From positions 1 through 44,193 of the forward strand of contig CACBCD010000007.1 of the NCBI GenBank assembly GCA_902537725.1: 44,193 nucleotides of DNA, given 5' to 3'. Of this stretch, positions 1 through 10,809 are shown one piece after another. The notes under the pieces were generated by a model that saw only the letters and a list, made by a program, of their open reading frames with translations, was not told the origin of the DNA and searched no databases. Numbering within the stretch: the stretch's first letter is position 1; every line of letters starts with the position of its first letter. Both the position numbers and the translations under genes were made by a program. The DNA is from an uncultured PS1 clade bacterium (GTDB lineage: Bacteria > Pseudomonadota > Alphaproteobacteria > MED-G09).

Positions 1-45
1 CTTTTATAGTCCTGAATTTATATTTATTCTACTTAATTGATTGTC

Positions 46-74
46 TTGACTTATCTTTATTATTTAGACTATAT
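46..74 (+). promoter_or_regulatory. possible sigma70-type promoter for the rpsP operon
   Basis: TTGACT (46-51), 17-nt spacer, CTATAT (69-74); would give a ~110-nt leader before rpsP. Confidence 0.35.
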
Positions 75-106
75 GGGGCTATTATTAATTAAATAATAAA
101 TTTTTC

Positions 107-167
107 GGTCCAAAAGATCGCCGTTCGTCAACGAGGCTTCGTGCACGAACGCGATACTTGTTGGATT
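107..167 (+). ncRNA. extended structured hairpin in rpsP 5' leader (candidate ribosomal-protein leader or structured RNA)
   Basis: Nested complementarity: TCCAA(109-113)/TTGGA(161-165), ATCG(117-120)/CGAT(152-155), CGTTCGT(122-128)/ACGAACG(145-151), ACGA(131-134)/TCGT(139-142), GGCT loop; GC-rich island in AT-rich DNA. Confidence 0.6.
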
Positions 168-192
168 AAAATGATTAAAAAAAGGATATAAA

Positions 193-624
193 ATGTCAGT
201 TAAGATTCGATTAGCTAGAGGCGGCGCTAAAAAAAGACCATATTATAGAATTGTGGTTGCAGATATAAGAATGCCTAGAGACGGAAGATACATTGAAAGG
301 GTTGGATCTTATAATCCTCTTTTACCAAGAGATCATGAGGATAGAGTTTCTCTAGATAAAGAAAGAATAATTGACTGGCTTTCAAAAGGTGCAAAACCGA
401 CTGACAGAGTGGCGCGTTTTTTAGACGAAGCAGGTATTTTAAAAAGAGAACCAAGGAATAATCCTCAAAAGGCTAAACCAAAAAAAGAACCAGAGCCTAA
501 AGAAGAGGCCGTAGCCGAAGAAGCTAAAGCCGAAGAAGCCCCAGCCGAGGAAGCTCCAGCCGAAGAAGCTCCAGCCGAAGAAGCTAAAGCCGAAGAAGCT
601 CCAGCTGACAAAGAAGATAAATAA
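193..624 (+). CDS. rpsP: 30S ribosomal protein S16 with acidic Ala/Glu-rich C-terminal tail
   Basis: [24 protein letters not shown]...; followed by rimM-trmD-rplS. Confidence 0.97.
   Translation: MSVKIRLARGGAKKRPYYRIVVADIRMPRDGRYIERVGSYNPLLPRDHEDRVSLDKERIIDWLSKGAKPTDRVARFLDEAGILKREPRNNPQKAKPKKEPEPKEEAVAEEAKAEEAPAEEAPAEEAPAEEAKAEEAPADKEDK
514..603 (+). repeat. six tandem 15-bp units encoding AEEA(K/P) in the rpsP 3' end
   Basis: GCCGAAGAAGCT(AAA/CCA) repeated six times with minor variation. Confidence 0.9.
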
Positions 625-640
625 TGTTATCTAGTTTTTT

Positions 641-1141
641 GTGGTAGATGAAGAAAACAATCTGATTTTTATTGGTGTTGTTGGTAATGCTAAGGGACTA
701 AAGGGCAATGTCCAAATAAATTACTTTTCTAAAGATTTAGAAAAATTTAAATCATATGAATATTTTTATTTAGGTGAAAAGAAAGAGAAATATAAAGTAC
801 AGAAACATTTCATTTCAGGTGAAAGTTTTTCTTTAAAATTTTTCGATATAAATTCTAGAGAAGATGCTGAGGTTCTTAAGAATAAAGACGTATTTATTGA
901 TTCTAATCAACTAAATAAATTAGATGTTGAGAATTGGTATCATTCCGATCTTATTGGGTTGAGCGTAGAGACACCAAAAGGTGATTTGATTGGAGAAATT
1001 GGAGCAATATATAATTTTGGTGCAGGTGATGTTATTGAAATTAAACTCATTAGCGGTAAGGTTGAAATGATCCCTTTTACAAAAGATTTTGTTATAGATG
1101 TAAAAATTAACAGTAAACTAATAATTAGGGAAATCGATTAA
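641..1141 (+). CDS. rimM: 16S rRNA processing protein RimM (GTG start)
   Basis: IGVVGNAKGLKGNVQINYF and a PRC-barrel-like C-terminus; syntenic position. Confidence 0.9.
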   Translation: MVDEENNLIFIGVVGNAKGLKGNVQINYFSKDLEKFKSYEYFYLGEKKEKYKVQKHFISGESFSLKFFDINSREDAEVLKNKDVFIDSNQLNKLDVENWYHSDLIGLSVETPKGDLIGEIGAIYNFGAGDVIEIKLISGKVEMIPFTKDFVIDVKINSKLIIREID

Positions 1142-1153
1142 TAGGATAGATAA

Positions 1154-1846
1154 ATGACTTGGTCTGCTGATGTTTTAACCTTATACCCTGAAATGTTTCC
1201 TGGTCCACTTGGAAAAAGTTTATCTGGAAAAGCTCTTAAAAAAGGTATTTGGAGTTTAAATATATATGATTTGAAAGAGTATGGGCTTGGTCCTCATAAA
1301 TCTGTAGACGAGAAACCTTCAGGTGGAGGTCCTGGAATGGTTTTAAGAGCTGATGTTATTGATACTGCTATAAATCATTGTTTCAAGAAAAATAGACCTT
1401 TAATATATTTTTCACCTAAAGGAAAACCGTTAAATCAGGATACAATTGAAAAATTTTCATTGACTAAAGGTGTCTCAATAATATGCGGCCATTTTGAAGG
1501 GATTGATCAAAGAATAATTGATTTACATGACATTGAAGAAATTTCTATTGGAGACTATATTTTATCAGGTGGTGAAATAGCAACAATAGTATTTTTAGAT
1601 TCTTTAGTTAGATTATTGCCTGATGTTTTGGGCAATGATAATTCAAAAAAAATAGAGACTTTTACTGATGGGCTATTGGAATATCCTCAATATACAAAGC
1701 CAAATGAATTTAAGGGCATGAAAATCCCTGATGTTTTGTTATCAGGTAATCATAAAGCAATTAAGGAATGGCAAGAAAATCAAGCATTAAGTTTAACAAA
1801 ATTGAGAAGACCTGACTTAATTGACAAGAAAAAAGATAAAATATAG
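1154..1846 (+). CDS. trmD: tRNA (guanine-N1)-methyltransferase
   Basis: LTLYPEMFPGPLG, GGGPGMVL, CGHFEGIDQRI, EISIGDYILSGGE motifs. Confidence 0.97.
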   Translation: MTWSADVLTLYPEMFPGPLGKSLSGKALKKGIWSLNIYDLKEYGLGPHKSVDEKPSGGGPGMVLRADVIDTAINHCFKKNRPLIYFSPKGKPLNQDTIEKFSLTKGVSIICGHFEGIDQRIIDLHDIEEISIGDYILSGGEIATIVFLDSLVRLLPDVLGNDNSKKIETFTDGLLEYPQYTKPNEFKGMKIPDVLLSGNHKAIKEWQENQALSLTKLRRPDLIDKKKDKI

Positions 1847-1931
1847 TAAAAATATGGTGACTTATAGGTAATGTCTGTGCTAATTGACCTACCTCAGTTA
1901 AAAAAATTTAAATTATTTAAAGTTGATTGTT

Positions 1932-2360
1932 ATGAACATAGTAGAATCATTAGAAGCTAAACATATTGAAGAATTAATGAAGGACAAAAAAATACCTGAA
2001 TTCCGTTCAGGTGATACCGTTAAGGTTAATGTTCGTATTAAGGAGGGACAACGAGAAAGGTTGCAAGCTTATGAAGGAGTTTGTATAGCTCGCTCAGGAA
2101 AAGGCCTTAATCAAAACTTTACTGTAAGAAAAATTTCTTATGGCGAGGGTGTGGAGAGAGTATTCTCCCTTTATAGCCCCCTAGTTGACTCTATAGAGGT
2201 TGTGAGATTGGGTAGTGTTCGAAGATCAAAATTATATTATCTTAGGTCTAGAAGAGGTAAATCAGCTAGAATTACAGAACGTAAAGGCGATATATCAAAA
2301 AAAACTACTAAAGTTTCCGAGGCTAAATCCGATGAGACCGAAGCTCCGCAAGAAACCTAG
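1932..2360 (+). CDS. rplS: 50S ribosomal protein L19
   Basis: [46 protein letters not shown]; start moved to internal ATG (MNIVESL). Confidence 0.96.
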   Translation: MNIVESLEAKHIEELMKDKKIPEFRSGDTVKVNVRIKEGQRERLQAYEGVCIARSGKGLNQNFTVRKISYGEGVERVFSLYSPLVDSIEVVRLGSVRRSKLYYLRSRRGKSARITERKGDISKKTTKVSEAKSDETEAPQET

Positions 2361-2390
2361 GATATATTCTCCTTAATGAGAGGGGGCATT

Positions 2391-3797
2391 ATGTCTGAGC
2401 CAAAAACAATTTATGATAAAATATGGGAATCTCATCTAGTCTATGAAGATAACAATGACTGCCTATTGTATATTGATAGACACCTTATACATGAGGTGAC
2501 CAGCCCTCAAGCTTTTGAAGGATTGAGGATGTCCAATCGTTCAGTTAGGAAACCTCTAAATGCTCTTGCGGTGGCTGATCATAATATTCCAACAACAGAT
2601 AGGTCAAAAGGAATTGGAGATCAAGAGTCTGAGCTACAGATTCAAACTCTTGAGGATAATTGTAACGAATTTGGTATCCAGTACATAAAAACCAACGATA
2701 AGCGTCAAGGAATAGTCCATATAATTGGTCCTGAACAAGGCTTTACTCTTCCAGGGCTAACAATAGTTTGTGGCGATAGTCATACCTCTACACATGGAGC
2801 CTTCGGTGCTTTGGCGCATGGGATAGGAACATCAGAGGTTGAGCATGTTCTTGCGACACAGACATTAATTCAAAAAAAAGCAAAAAACTTTAAAGTAACC
2901 ATTAATGGAGAATGTAATGAAAATGTTACTGCAAAAGATTTAGCTTTATCTGTTATCGGCGCAATAGGAACAGCTGGAGGAACAGGATATGTCATTGAGT
3001 ATGCTGGTGAAGCAGTAAGGTCGCTCAGTATTGAAGGAAGGATGACCTTGTGCAATTTAACTATTGAGGCAGGTGCAAGAGCAGGTTTAATTGCTCCTGA
3101 CGAGAAAACATTTAAATATCTAAAAGACAGGCCTATGGCACCAAAAGGTGAAGATTGGGACAGAGCTGTTGATTATTGGAAAACCCTCCCTAGTGACGAA
3201 GGTGCAAAATATGATAAATCAATTGAAATTGATGCAACAAATTTATCACCTCTAGTTACGTGGGGTACAAGTCCAGAGGATGTTATATCAATAGATGGTA
3301 ATATTCCTAAACTAGAAGATATAGAGGACGACTCGAAAAGAAGTGCAGTAAAAAGATCTCTTGATTATATGGATTTGATACCTGGGTCCCCAATTAAAGG
3401 TGTTGAGATAGATAGAGTTTTTATTGGTTCATGTACAAATGGCAGAATAGAAGATTTAAGAGAGGCAGCATCGGTAGTTGAAGGAAAAAAAGTTTCAAGT
3501 AATGTTGTTGCAATGGTTGTTCCAGGATCAGGTTTAGTTAAAGAGCAGGCGGAAAAAGAAGGTCTTGATAAAATATTTTTAAACGCTGGATTTGAATGGC
3601 GTGAGCCGGGGTGTTCTATGTGTTTAGCTATGAATGCTGATAAGCTATCTCCCAAAGAAAGATGCGCATCAACATCAAATAGAAATTTTGAAGGAAGGCA
3701 GGGAAGAGAAGGAAGGACACATCTCGTAAGTCCTAGTATGGCAGCAGCTGCAGCAATAAAGGGTTGTTTAACTGATGTCAGGGAGCTTACTAATTAA
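2391..3797 (+). CDS. leuC: 3-isopropylmalate dehydratase large subunit
   Basis: [46 protein letters not shown]; start after AGAGGGGG. Confidence 0.97.
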   Translation: MSEPKTIYDKIWESHLVYEDNNDCLLYIDRHLIHEVTSPQAFEGLRMSNRSVRKPLNALAVADHNIPTTDRSKGIGDQESELQIQTLEDNCNEFGIQYIKTNDKRQGIVHIIGPEQGFTLPGLTIVCGDSHTSTHGAFGALAHGIGTSEVEHVLATQTLIQKKAKNFKVTINGECNENVTAKDLALSVIGAIGTAGGTGYVIEYAGEAVRSLSIEGRMTLCNLTIEAGARAGLIAPDEKTFKYLKDRPMAPKGEDWDRAVDYWKTLPSDEGAKYDKSIEIDATNLSPLVTWGTSPEDVISIDGNIPKLEDIEDDSKRSAVKRSLDYMDLIPGSPIKGVEIDRVFIGSCTNGRIEDLREAASVVEGKKVSSNVVAMVVPGSGLVKEQAEKEGLDKIFLNAGFEWREPGCSMCLAMNADKLSPKERCASTSNRNFEGRQGREGRTHLVSPSMAAAAAIKGCLTDVRELTN

Positions 3798-3799
3798 TT

Positions 3800-4438
3800 A
3801 TGGAAAAATTTACATCAATAAAAGGTATAGCAGCAACAATGCTTAATAAGTCGGGTAATCAATTAAGCCTTATGATGAATATTGATACTGATATGATTAT
3901 TCCAAAACAATTTCTTAAAACCATTAAGCGCTCTGGTTTGGGTAAAAATTTATTCGATGAAATGCGTTATGATATGAATGGTAATGAAATAGAGAGTTTT
4001 ATTTTAAATAAAGATCCTTTTACTAAAGCTAAAATTCTAATCGCTGGAAAAAATTTTGGTTGTGGTTCTAGTAGGGAGCATGCCCCATGGTCTATACTGG
4101 ATTTTGGTATAAAAGTAATTATAGCCCCATCATTTGCTGACATTTTTTTTAATAACTGTTTTAAAAATGGTATTTTACCAATAAAGCTGAGTGAAGATAA
4201 AATAAATTTATTAGTAGATGACTCAATGAAGGGAATTGAATTTGAAGTAAATTTGATTGATCAATTAATTATTATTAAAGACAAAGAATTACCTTTTGAC
4301 GTTGATGCGATCAATAAAGATTGCCTCGTAAAAGGATTGGATGATATTGGTTCAACTCTTGAAAGGTCTTCTTTTATAGATGAATACGAAAAGATAACTC
4401 TAGATAATTTTGCTTGGAGGAATCCTGTAAAGGATTAA
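3800..4438 (+). CDS. leuD: 3-isopropylmalate dehydratase small subunit
   Basis: [31 protein letters not shown]. Confidence 0.97.
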   Translation: MEKFTSIKGIAATMLNKSGNQLSLMMNIDTDMIIPKQFLKTIKRSGLGKNLFDEMRYDMNGNEIESFILNKDPFTKAKILIAGKNFGCGSSREHAPWSILDFGIKVIIAPSFADIFFNNCFKNGILPIKLSEDKINLLVDDSMKGIEFEVNLIDQLIIIKDKELPFDVDAINKDCLVKGLDDIGSTLERSSFIDEYEKITLDNFAWRNPVKD

Positions 4439-4442
4439 AGGT

Positions 4443-5546
4443 ATGTCTTATAAAATTTTAATTTTACCAGGTGATGGAATTGGCCCTGAGGTTATGAAAG
4501 AGGTGGATCGCGTTATAAATTGGTTCAATAAAGAAGTTAATTTATCAGCCGAAATAGAATACGAAAATGTTGGTGGAATATCTTATGATCTTAATAAGAC
4601 TGCTATTTCCGAAGAAGCAATGTCACTAGCCAAAGAGTCAGATGCGGTACTTTTTGGTGCTGTTGGTGGACCAAAGTGGGATAATGTTGAGTATGAGAAT
4701 AGACCGGAAGCTGGTCTTTTAAGATTAAGAAAAGATTTAGATTTATTTGCAAATCTAAGGCCTGCATTATGCTTTCCAGCTTTAGTTGACGCCTCTGCTT
4801 TAAAGAAAGAGATTATAGAAGGTCTTGATATAATTATTGTTAGAGAATTAACAGGTGGCATATATTTTGGTGAGCCTAGAGGAATTGAAGACCTTGGTTC
4901 TGGAAATAGAAGAGGTATTAATACTCAAGTATATGAATCATGGGAAATCCAAAGAATAGCTGAAGTAGCTTTTGAATTAGCAAGAAAAAGGAATAATAAG
5001 GTCACCTCTTCTGAAAAGCGTAACGTGATGGAATCTGGATTACTTTGGAATGAAGAAGTTACCAAACTACACAATGAAAAATATTCTGATGTAGAGCTTG
5101 AGCATATGTTGGCTGATAATTGTGGTATGCAGTTAGTTAGGTGGCCAAAACAGTTTGATGTAATTGTCACCGATAATTTATTTGGTGATATGTTGTCTGA
5201 TGTAGCTGCTATGCTAACAGGGTCTCTTGGTATGCTTCCATCAGCTTCACTAGGTAAAGCAAGTAATGGAATTTTTACTAATGCTTTATATGAGCCAGTT
5301 CATGGTTCAGCTCCAGATATTGAAGGACAAGGGATTGCAAATCCTCTTGCCTCTATTCTATCTTTTGCAATGGCTTTGAGATATAGTTTTTCAAGAATTG
5401 ATGACGCTAACTTATTGGAGAAGGCTATTTCTAATGTTTTAGAAGCTGGCCTAAGAACAAAAGATATATCAACAAATGATAGTAAAGTAATATCAACTTC
5501 AGAAATGGGTGATGCTGTTATTTCTAAACTTAGTGAACTTATTTAG
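4443..5546 (+). CDS. leuB: 3-isopropylmalate dehydrogenase
   Basis: [54 protein letters not shown]. Confidence 0.97.
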   Translation: MSYKILILPGDGIGPEVMKEVDRVINWFNKEVNLSAEIEYENVGGISYDLNKTAISEEAMSLAKESDAVLFGAVGGPKWDNVEYENRPEAGLLRLRKDLDLFANLRPALCFPALVDASALKKEIIEGLDIIIVRELTGGIYFGEPRGIEDLGSGNRRGINTQVYESWEIQRIAEVAFELARKRNNKVTSSEKRNVMESGLLWNEEVTKLHNEKYSDVELEHMLADNCGMQLVRWPKQFDVIVTDNLFGDMLSDVAAMLTGSLGMLPSASLGKASNGIFTNALYEPVHGSAPDIEGQGIANPLASILSFAMALRYSFSRIDDANLLEKAISNVLEAGLRTKDISTNDSKVISTSEMGDAVISKLSELI

Positions 5547-5554
5547 GACAAGAT

Positions 5555-6571
5555 ATGAGTATTAATAAGATAGCAGTAGTTGGTGCTACAGGAAATGTTG
5601 GAAGAGAAATGCTAAATATTCTCTATGAAAGAAATTTCCCTTGTGAAAATGTTGTAGCCCTGGCCTCAGAGAGAAGTGAAGGTGATACGATTTCTTTTGG
5701 TAACAAAGACCTAATTGTAGAAAATTTAGCAAATTATGATTTTTCTGATACTGAAATTGCTTTATTTTCTGCAGGTGGTAAGACTGCAGAAATATATGCA
5801 CCAATAGCTGCTGAACAAGGCTGCGTTGTAATTGATAATTCCTCAAAATTTAGAATGGATCACGATGTCCCTTTGATAGTGCCTGAAGTTAATATTGAAA
5901 TGTTAGATCAATATAGGACACGAAATATCATTGCCAATCCTAATTGTTCGACTATACAAATGGTTGTAGCTTTAAAGCCTTTAGATGATATTGCATCTAT
6001 AAATCGTATTACCGTGTCTACATATCAATCAACTTCTGGCGCAGGTAAAAATGCGATGGATGAATTATTTAATCAAACAAAAGGAATTTTTTCTAATCAG
6101 GAAGTAGAGCCAGATAGTTTTACTAAACAAATTTCGTTTAATGTTATACCGCATATTGGTCCTTTCTTAGAAAATGGAAATACTGAAGAAGAACAAAAAA
6201 TGATAAATGAAACAAAAAAGATTATGAGGCCAGATATTTTAATAAATGCGACTTGTGTTAGGGTTCCAACTTTTATTGGTCATGCTGAGTCAATTAATAT
6301 TGAATTTGATTCATATATTTCTGAGGAGGAGGCAAGAGAAGTATTACAAAATTCAAATGGTTGTAAAGTAATAGATGAAAGGGATGATGGTGGTTACTCA
6401 ACACCAGTCGAGTGTTCAGGAACAGATGAAACATATATCTCTCGAATAAGAAAAGACGATACTGTTGAGTATGGCTTAAATATTTGGGTTGTTTCTGATA
6501 ATTTAAGAAAAGGTGCAGCTTTAAATACTATACAAATTGCTGAGGCTCTGAATGATGAGTTTTTATATTAA
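5555..6571 (+). CDS. asd: aspartate-semialdehyde dehydrogenase
   Basis: VVGATGNVGREML, ANPNCSTIQMV, HAESINIEF. Confidence 0.96.
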   Translation: MSINKIAVVGATGNVGREMLNILYERNFPCENVVALASERSEGDTISFGNKDLIVENLANYDFSDTEIALFSAGGKTAEIYAPIAAEQGCVVIDNSSKFRMDHDVPLIVPEVNIEMLDQYRTRNIIANPNCSTIQMVVALKPLDDIASINRITVSTYQSTSGAGKNAMDELFNQTKGIFSNQEVEPDSFTKQISFNVIPHIGPFLENGNTEEEQKMINETKKIMRPDILINATCVRVPTFIGHAESINIEFDSYISEEEAREVLQNSNGCKVIDERDDGGYSTPVECSGTDETYISRIRKDDTVEYGLNIWVVSDNLRKGAALNTIQIAEALNDEFLY

Positions 6572-7266
6572 ACTCTTATCTGCATTATTATTCCGTCAAT
6601 ATCAACTATCTTATTATTTGGAATTCTAATTTCTTTGTTTAAAGCAACCCTATTTGCTGACCAAAACAATGAACACGCATCTAAAAAGTCGTCCTGTTTG
6701 TAGAAATTATTTTTTTTAAATAAATTTTTTTCTATAAAGGTCCTACTGAAGCCATTTTTTTCTAATAAATTTTTTCTTTCAATTATCCCATCTTCATCCT
6801 TTTTCTTTGAGTGAACCTTACCCTTTTTCATTGTTTGAAAAATTATCTCTGGATGGGATTCAAAAATCATTATCTCGTTCTTTTTTTTTATATAACTATC
6901 AACTTCTCTTATTTTTTTAACTAAATTCCAACTTTGTTTTGAGAGCCCCATGCCTTTGCTTTTATTTATTTTATTGGCTTCCTCATAATTTTTTGCATTT
7001 AGAACTAATCTTGATGGAGCATTAAATATACTCGATTTATTTGCCAGAAGTGACTTACGGGCTAAATTATCTACAATTCTTCCACCTTTTTTAAGATCAA
7101 TATCTAAACCTATAGGAATATCGACGAGGATTAAATCAAAGTCTCTTGATTCTATATCGCTAAAGTATTCAAATTTTTCTAAGCGCAATTCTTTATGGTT
7201 GTCCTCGTAACCACTTACACATAGCCATCCTCCTTTAGCACCATCGATTCCTGCAATTCTTTTCAT
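6568..7266 (-). CDS. DUF429 family protein (function unknown)
   Basis: MKRIAGIDGAKGGWLCV..., LVDIPIGL..., ESHPEIIF. Confidence 0.75.
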   Translation of the reverse strand: MKRIAGIDGAKGGWLCVSGYEDNHKELRLEKFEYFSDIESRDFDLILVDIPIGLDIDLKKGGRIVDNLARKSLLANKSSIFNAPSRLVLNAKNYEEANKINKSKGMGLSKQSWNLVKKIREVDSYIKKKNEIMIFESHPEIIFQTMKKGKVHSKKKDEDGIIERKNLLEKNGFSRTFIEKNLFKKNNFYKQDDFLDACSLFWSANRVALNKEIRIPNNKIVDIDGIIMQIRV

Positions 7267-7291
7267 AAAATTATTTTCTTTTAAAATTATG

Positions 7292-7320
7292 TTTACACTA
7301 TAGATTTAACACCTTAATAA
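7292..7320 (+). promoter_or_regulatory. possible promoter for the sdh operon
   Basis: TTTACA (7292-7297), 17 nt, TAATAA (7315-7320). Confidence 0.35.
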
Positions 7321-7359
7321 ATCATTTAATTTAGATTAATCTTATGAGCAATATCTATA

Positions 7360-7749
7360 ATGGCCAATAAAAACAAAATAGACACCATTGAGAGACCTAT
7401 GTCACCACATTTACAGGTGTATAAAATATCATTCACCATGATTATGTCTATGATGCATAGAATTTCAGGTTTTATATTGTATCTAGGTAGTTTCTTGTTT
7501 TTAGTATGGTATTTGTCAATATTTTTTGGCCAAGATGCCTACAATTATGTCAATCAGTTATTTTCTTTATCAATTGTAAAACTAGCTCTTTTTTTATTTA
7601 CGTGGATATTTTTTCATCATCTTTTTGGCGGTATAAGACATTTTATATGGGATATTGGTTTGGGTTTTGATTTAAACTCAATTGAATGGTTGGCTCGCTT
7701 AACGATTTTGTTCTCTTTTATTTCCGCTTCTCTTCTTTGGATTTTATAG
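7360..7749 (+). CDS. sdhC: succinate dehydrogenase cytochrome b556 subunit
   Basis: RPMSPHLQVYKISFTMIMSMMHRISG; heme-ligand His region HHLFGGIRHFIWD; precedes sdhDAB. Confidence 0.95.
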   Translation: MANKNKIDTIERPMSPHLQVYKISFTMIMSMMHRISGFILYLGSFLFLVWYLSIFFGQDAYNYVNQLFSLSIVKLALFLFTWIFFHHLFGGIRHFIWDIGLGFDLNSIEWLARLTILFSFISASLLWIL

Positions 7750-7757
7750 GTTTAATT

Positions 7758-8099
7758 ATGCAGCATCAAAAAGAAGGAACAAAACATTTTATACAGCAGC
7801 GAATAACTGCAATTCTTAATATTTTTTTGGGTGTAATTGTTTTTAATTTTTTTATTAAAAATATTAATAAATCGCACGATCTTGTTCTTGAAGGCCTATC
7901 AAATAATTTAATGTGGTTAATTGTTACACTCTTTACTTTATCGATGTCATTTCATATGTGGATTGGTCTTAATCATATTTTAGATGATTATGTAGATGGC
8001 ATAAAAGCCAGATCATTGCTAGGAAAGTTAAATTTGATTATGGTAACTATTGTCGCATTGGCAACATCATTATTAATGATTAATATTGGTTTGTTTTAG
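7758..8099 (+). CDS. sdhD: succinate dehydrogenase membrane anchor subunit
   Basis: Small membrane protein; HFIQQRITAI, HMWIGLNHILDDYV; start taken as ATG 7758 rather than track start 7686. Confidence 0.9.
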   Translation: MQHQKEGTKHFIQQRITAILNIFLGVIVFNFFIKNINKSHDLVLEGLSNNLMWLIVTLFTLSMSFHMWIGLNHILDDYVDGIKARSLLGKLNLIMVTIVALATSLLMINIGLF

Positions 8100-8210
8100 T
8101 TTAGTAAGACTGTATTTCTTTGGTTAATAGCAATAATTTATACTATTAATTAATAAAGATAATACATTTGTTATATAAAGTTTTGTTTTTTAAATATAAG
8201 AGATTGATAA

Positions 8211-10001
8211 ATGTCAGATTATGAATTTATAGACCATGAGTACGATGTAGTAGTAGTAGGTGCTGGCGGAGCAGGCTTAAGGGCGACTCTTGGCGCTGCA
8301 GAAGGTGGATTAAAGACTGCATGTATTTCTAAAGTATTTCCTACTCGAAGCCATACTGTTGCCGCTCAAGGAGGAATTTCCGCAGCTCTAGGAAATTTAG
8401 GCGAAGATGACTGGCGATGGCACATGTATGATACTGTTAAAGGTGCCGACTGGTTGGGCGATCAAGATGCCATAGAATATCTATGTAAAAATTCTCCTGA
8501 AGCCGTTTATGAGCTTGAACATTTTGGTGTTCCATTTTCAAGAACAGAAGATGGCAAGATTTATCAAAGACCCTTTGGTGGAATGACTACTCAATACGGA
8601 GAAGGACCGCCTGCTCAAAGAACTTGTGCAGCAGCTGATAGAACCGGTCATGCTATACTTCACACATTATACGGTAAATCAATAAGTGCATCTGCAGATT
8701 TTTTTATTGAATATTTTGCAATAGATTTGATTATGGCACCAAGCGGTGAATGTGTTGGTGTGGTAGCTTTATGTATGGAGGATGGAAAGCTTCATAGATT
8801 TAGATCCTCTCAAACAATTTTGGCTACTGGTGGATATGGAAGAGCATATTTCTCTGCTACTTCAGCACATACATGTACCGGAGATGGGTCAGCCATGGTT
8901 CTTCGCGCAGGGCTTCCTTTGCAAGATATGGAATTTGTTCAGTTTCACCCAACGGGGATCTATGGTGCAGGTTGTTTAATTACTGAAGGCTCCAGGGGAG
9001 AAGGTGGCTATTTGGTGAATTCAGAGGGTGAACGCTTTATGGAGAGATATGCTCCAAAAGCAAAAGATTTAGCTTCAAGAGATGTAGTTTCTCGCGCGAT
9101 GACTGTTGAAATTATTGAAGGCAGAGGTGTAGGTGAGGAGAAAGATCATATTTATCTTCATCTTGACCACATTGATCCAGATATTTTAGCTGAAAGATTA
9201 CCAGGAATATCTGAATCAGCAAAAGTATTTGCTGGAGTTGATGTTACTAAAGAACCTATTCCTGTTTTACCAACCGTTCATTATAATATGGGTGGTATAC
9301 CAACAAATTATATGGGTGAAGTTCTTAATCCCACACCTGAAAATGAAGATAATATAGTACCTGGTCTTATGGCAGTTGGTGAGTCTGCTTGTGCATCAGT
9401 TCATGGTGCAAATCGTTTAGGATCAAATTCTTTAATTGATTTAGTTGTTTTAGGAAGGGCTGCAGCTATAAGGTGTACTGAAACTGTAAAACCAGGAGTT
9501 TATGAAACAGATTTTCCTCAAAATGCTGGTCAAAATTCAGTTGATAGATTGGATAAGTTTAGGAATTCTAAAGGCTCTACATCTACAGCAGAGTTGAGAC
9601 TGAAAATGCAGAAAACTATGCAGAATAATTGTGCCGTATTTAGAACTGATGAAGTTCTTAGAGAAGGCAGAGCTATGATTAGTGAAGTTTATGAAGGTAT
9701 GGCCGATATAGGAATTAAAGATCGATCATTAGTTTGGAACTCTGACTTAATTGAAACTTTAGAATTTGATAATATGATAGTTCAAGCTATTGCAACTATG
9801 GCTGGAGCTGATGAGAGAAAAGAATCCAGAGGTAGCCATGCAAGAGAGGATTTCCCTGATAGAAATGACGAAGATTGGATGAAACATACTTTGGCTTGGG
9901 TTGACGATAATGGTCAGGTTGATATTTCATATAGAAAAGTTCACGAATATACATTAAGTAACGATATAGCTTACATCCCTCCAAAAGAAAGGGTTTATTA
10001 G
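8211..10001 (+). CDS. sdhA: succinate dehydrogenase flavoprotein subunit
   Basis: [56 protein letters not shown]. Confidence 0.98.
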   Translation: MSDYEFIDHEYDVVVVGAGGAGLRATLGAAEGGLKTACISKVFPTRSHTVAAQGGISAALGNLGEDDWRWHMYDTVKGADWLGDQDAIEYLCKNSPEAVYELEHFGVPFSRTEDGKIYQRPFGGMTTQYGEGPPAQRTCAAADRTGHAILHTLYGKSISASADFFIEYFAIDLIMAPSGECVGVVALCMEDGKLHRFRSSQTILATGGYGRAYFSATSAHTCTGDGSAMVLRAGLPLQDMEFVQFHPTGIYGAGCLITEGSRGEGGYLVNSEGERFMERYAPKAKDLASRDVVSRAMTVEIIEGRGVGEEKDHIYLHLDHIDPDILAERLPGISESAKVFAGVDVTKEPIPVLPTVHYNMGGIPTNYMGEVLNPTPENEDNIVPGLMAVGESACASVHGANRLGSNSLIDLVVLGRAAAIRCTETVKPGVYETDFPQNAGQNSVDRLDKFRNSKGSTSTAELRLKMQKTMQNNCAVFRTDEVLREGRAMISEVYEGMADIGIKDRSLVWNSDLIETLEFDNMIVQAIATMAGADERKESRGSHAREDFPDRNDEDWMKHTLAWVDDNGQVDISYRKVHEYTLSNDIAYIPPKERVY

Positions 10002-10010
10002 GAGTAACTA

Positions 10011-10787
10011 ATGGCTGAATTAACACTTCCACAAAATTCTAAAGTTCAGAAAGGAAAGGAATATCCTTTAGAGGACGGTTGTGAAAATAAAAAAGGATTC
10101 TCTATATATAGATGGAGTCCCGATGACGACGAAAATCCAAGAACTGATTATTATGAAATAGATTTATCAAAATGTGGACCAATGGTTCTCGATGCAATAA
10201 TCAAAATTAAAAATGAAATTGATCCTACGTTAACTTTTAGAAGATCATGTAGAGAGGGTATATGCGGATCATGCGCAATGAATATTGACGGTGTAAATAC
10301 TCTAGCATGTACTAAATCAATTGATGATATTAAGGGTGACATTAAAATAAGTCCATTGCCCCATCAACCTGTGATAAAAGATCTAGTTCCAGACCTAACA
10401 AACTTTTATGAGCAACATAAATCCGTTCAACCATGGCTAAAAACAAAGTCAGATCAACCAGAAAAAGAATGGTACCAATCAAAAGAAGATAGGGAAAAAG
10501 TCGACGGTATGTACGAATGCATTATGTGTGCTTGTTGTTCTACATCATGCCCGAGTTATTGGTGGAACCCTGATAAGTATCTCGGTCCAGCTGCACTTTT
10601 ACAAGCCAATAGGTGGATCAAAGATAGTAGAGATGAATATAAAGAAGAAAGATTAGATGAACTCGATGATGCTTTTAAAGTATATAGTTGCAGAACAATT
10701 ATGAATTGCGCAAAATCATGCCCAAAAGGCCTTTCACCAGCAAAAGCGATTGCCGATATAAAAAAGGAATTAGCCACAAGAAAATAA
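10011..10787 (+). CDS. sdhB: succinate dehydrogenase iron-sulfur subunit
   Basis: [48 protein letters not shown]. Confidence 0.98.
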   Translation: MAELTLPQNSKVQKGKEYPLEDGCENKKGFSIYRWSPDDDENPRTDYYEIDLSKCGPMVLDAIIKIKNEIDPTLTFRRSCREGICGSCAMNIDGVNTLACTKSIDDIKGDIKISPLPHQPVIKDLVPDLTNFYEQHKSVQPWLKTKSDQPEKEWYQSKEDREKVDGMYECIMCACCSTSCPSYWWNPDKYLGPAALLQANRWIKDSRDEYKEERLDELDDAFKVYSCRTIMNCAKSCPKGLSPAKAIADIKKELATRK

Positions 10788-10809
10788 ATTTTCTTCCTAA
10801 TCAATATGA

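Noticed and set aside
1865-1891. Small hairpin (TAGGTAA/TTGACCTA) between trmD and rplS
   Set aside because: Only ~7 bp with a bulge and a 12-nt loop; could be chance in a short spacer. Covariation would be needed.
2870-3655. Antisense ORFs in leuC (2870-3055, 3365-3655)
   Set aside because: Lie entirely within the well-supported leuC CDS, no recognisable domain; codon-bias shadow ORFs.
4583-5170. Antisense ORFs within leuB
   Set aside because: Overlap a confident leuB CDS; Ser/Leu-rich shadow translations.
5586-5846. Antisense ORF within asd
   Set aside because: Low-complexity Leu/Gln/His translation opposite a confident CDS.
7686-7757. N-terminal extension of the sdhD track ORF
   Set aside because: Overlaps the sdhC 3' end; ATG at 7758 gives a normal SdhD N-terminus.
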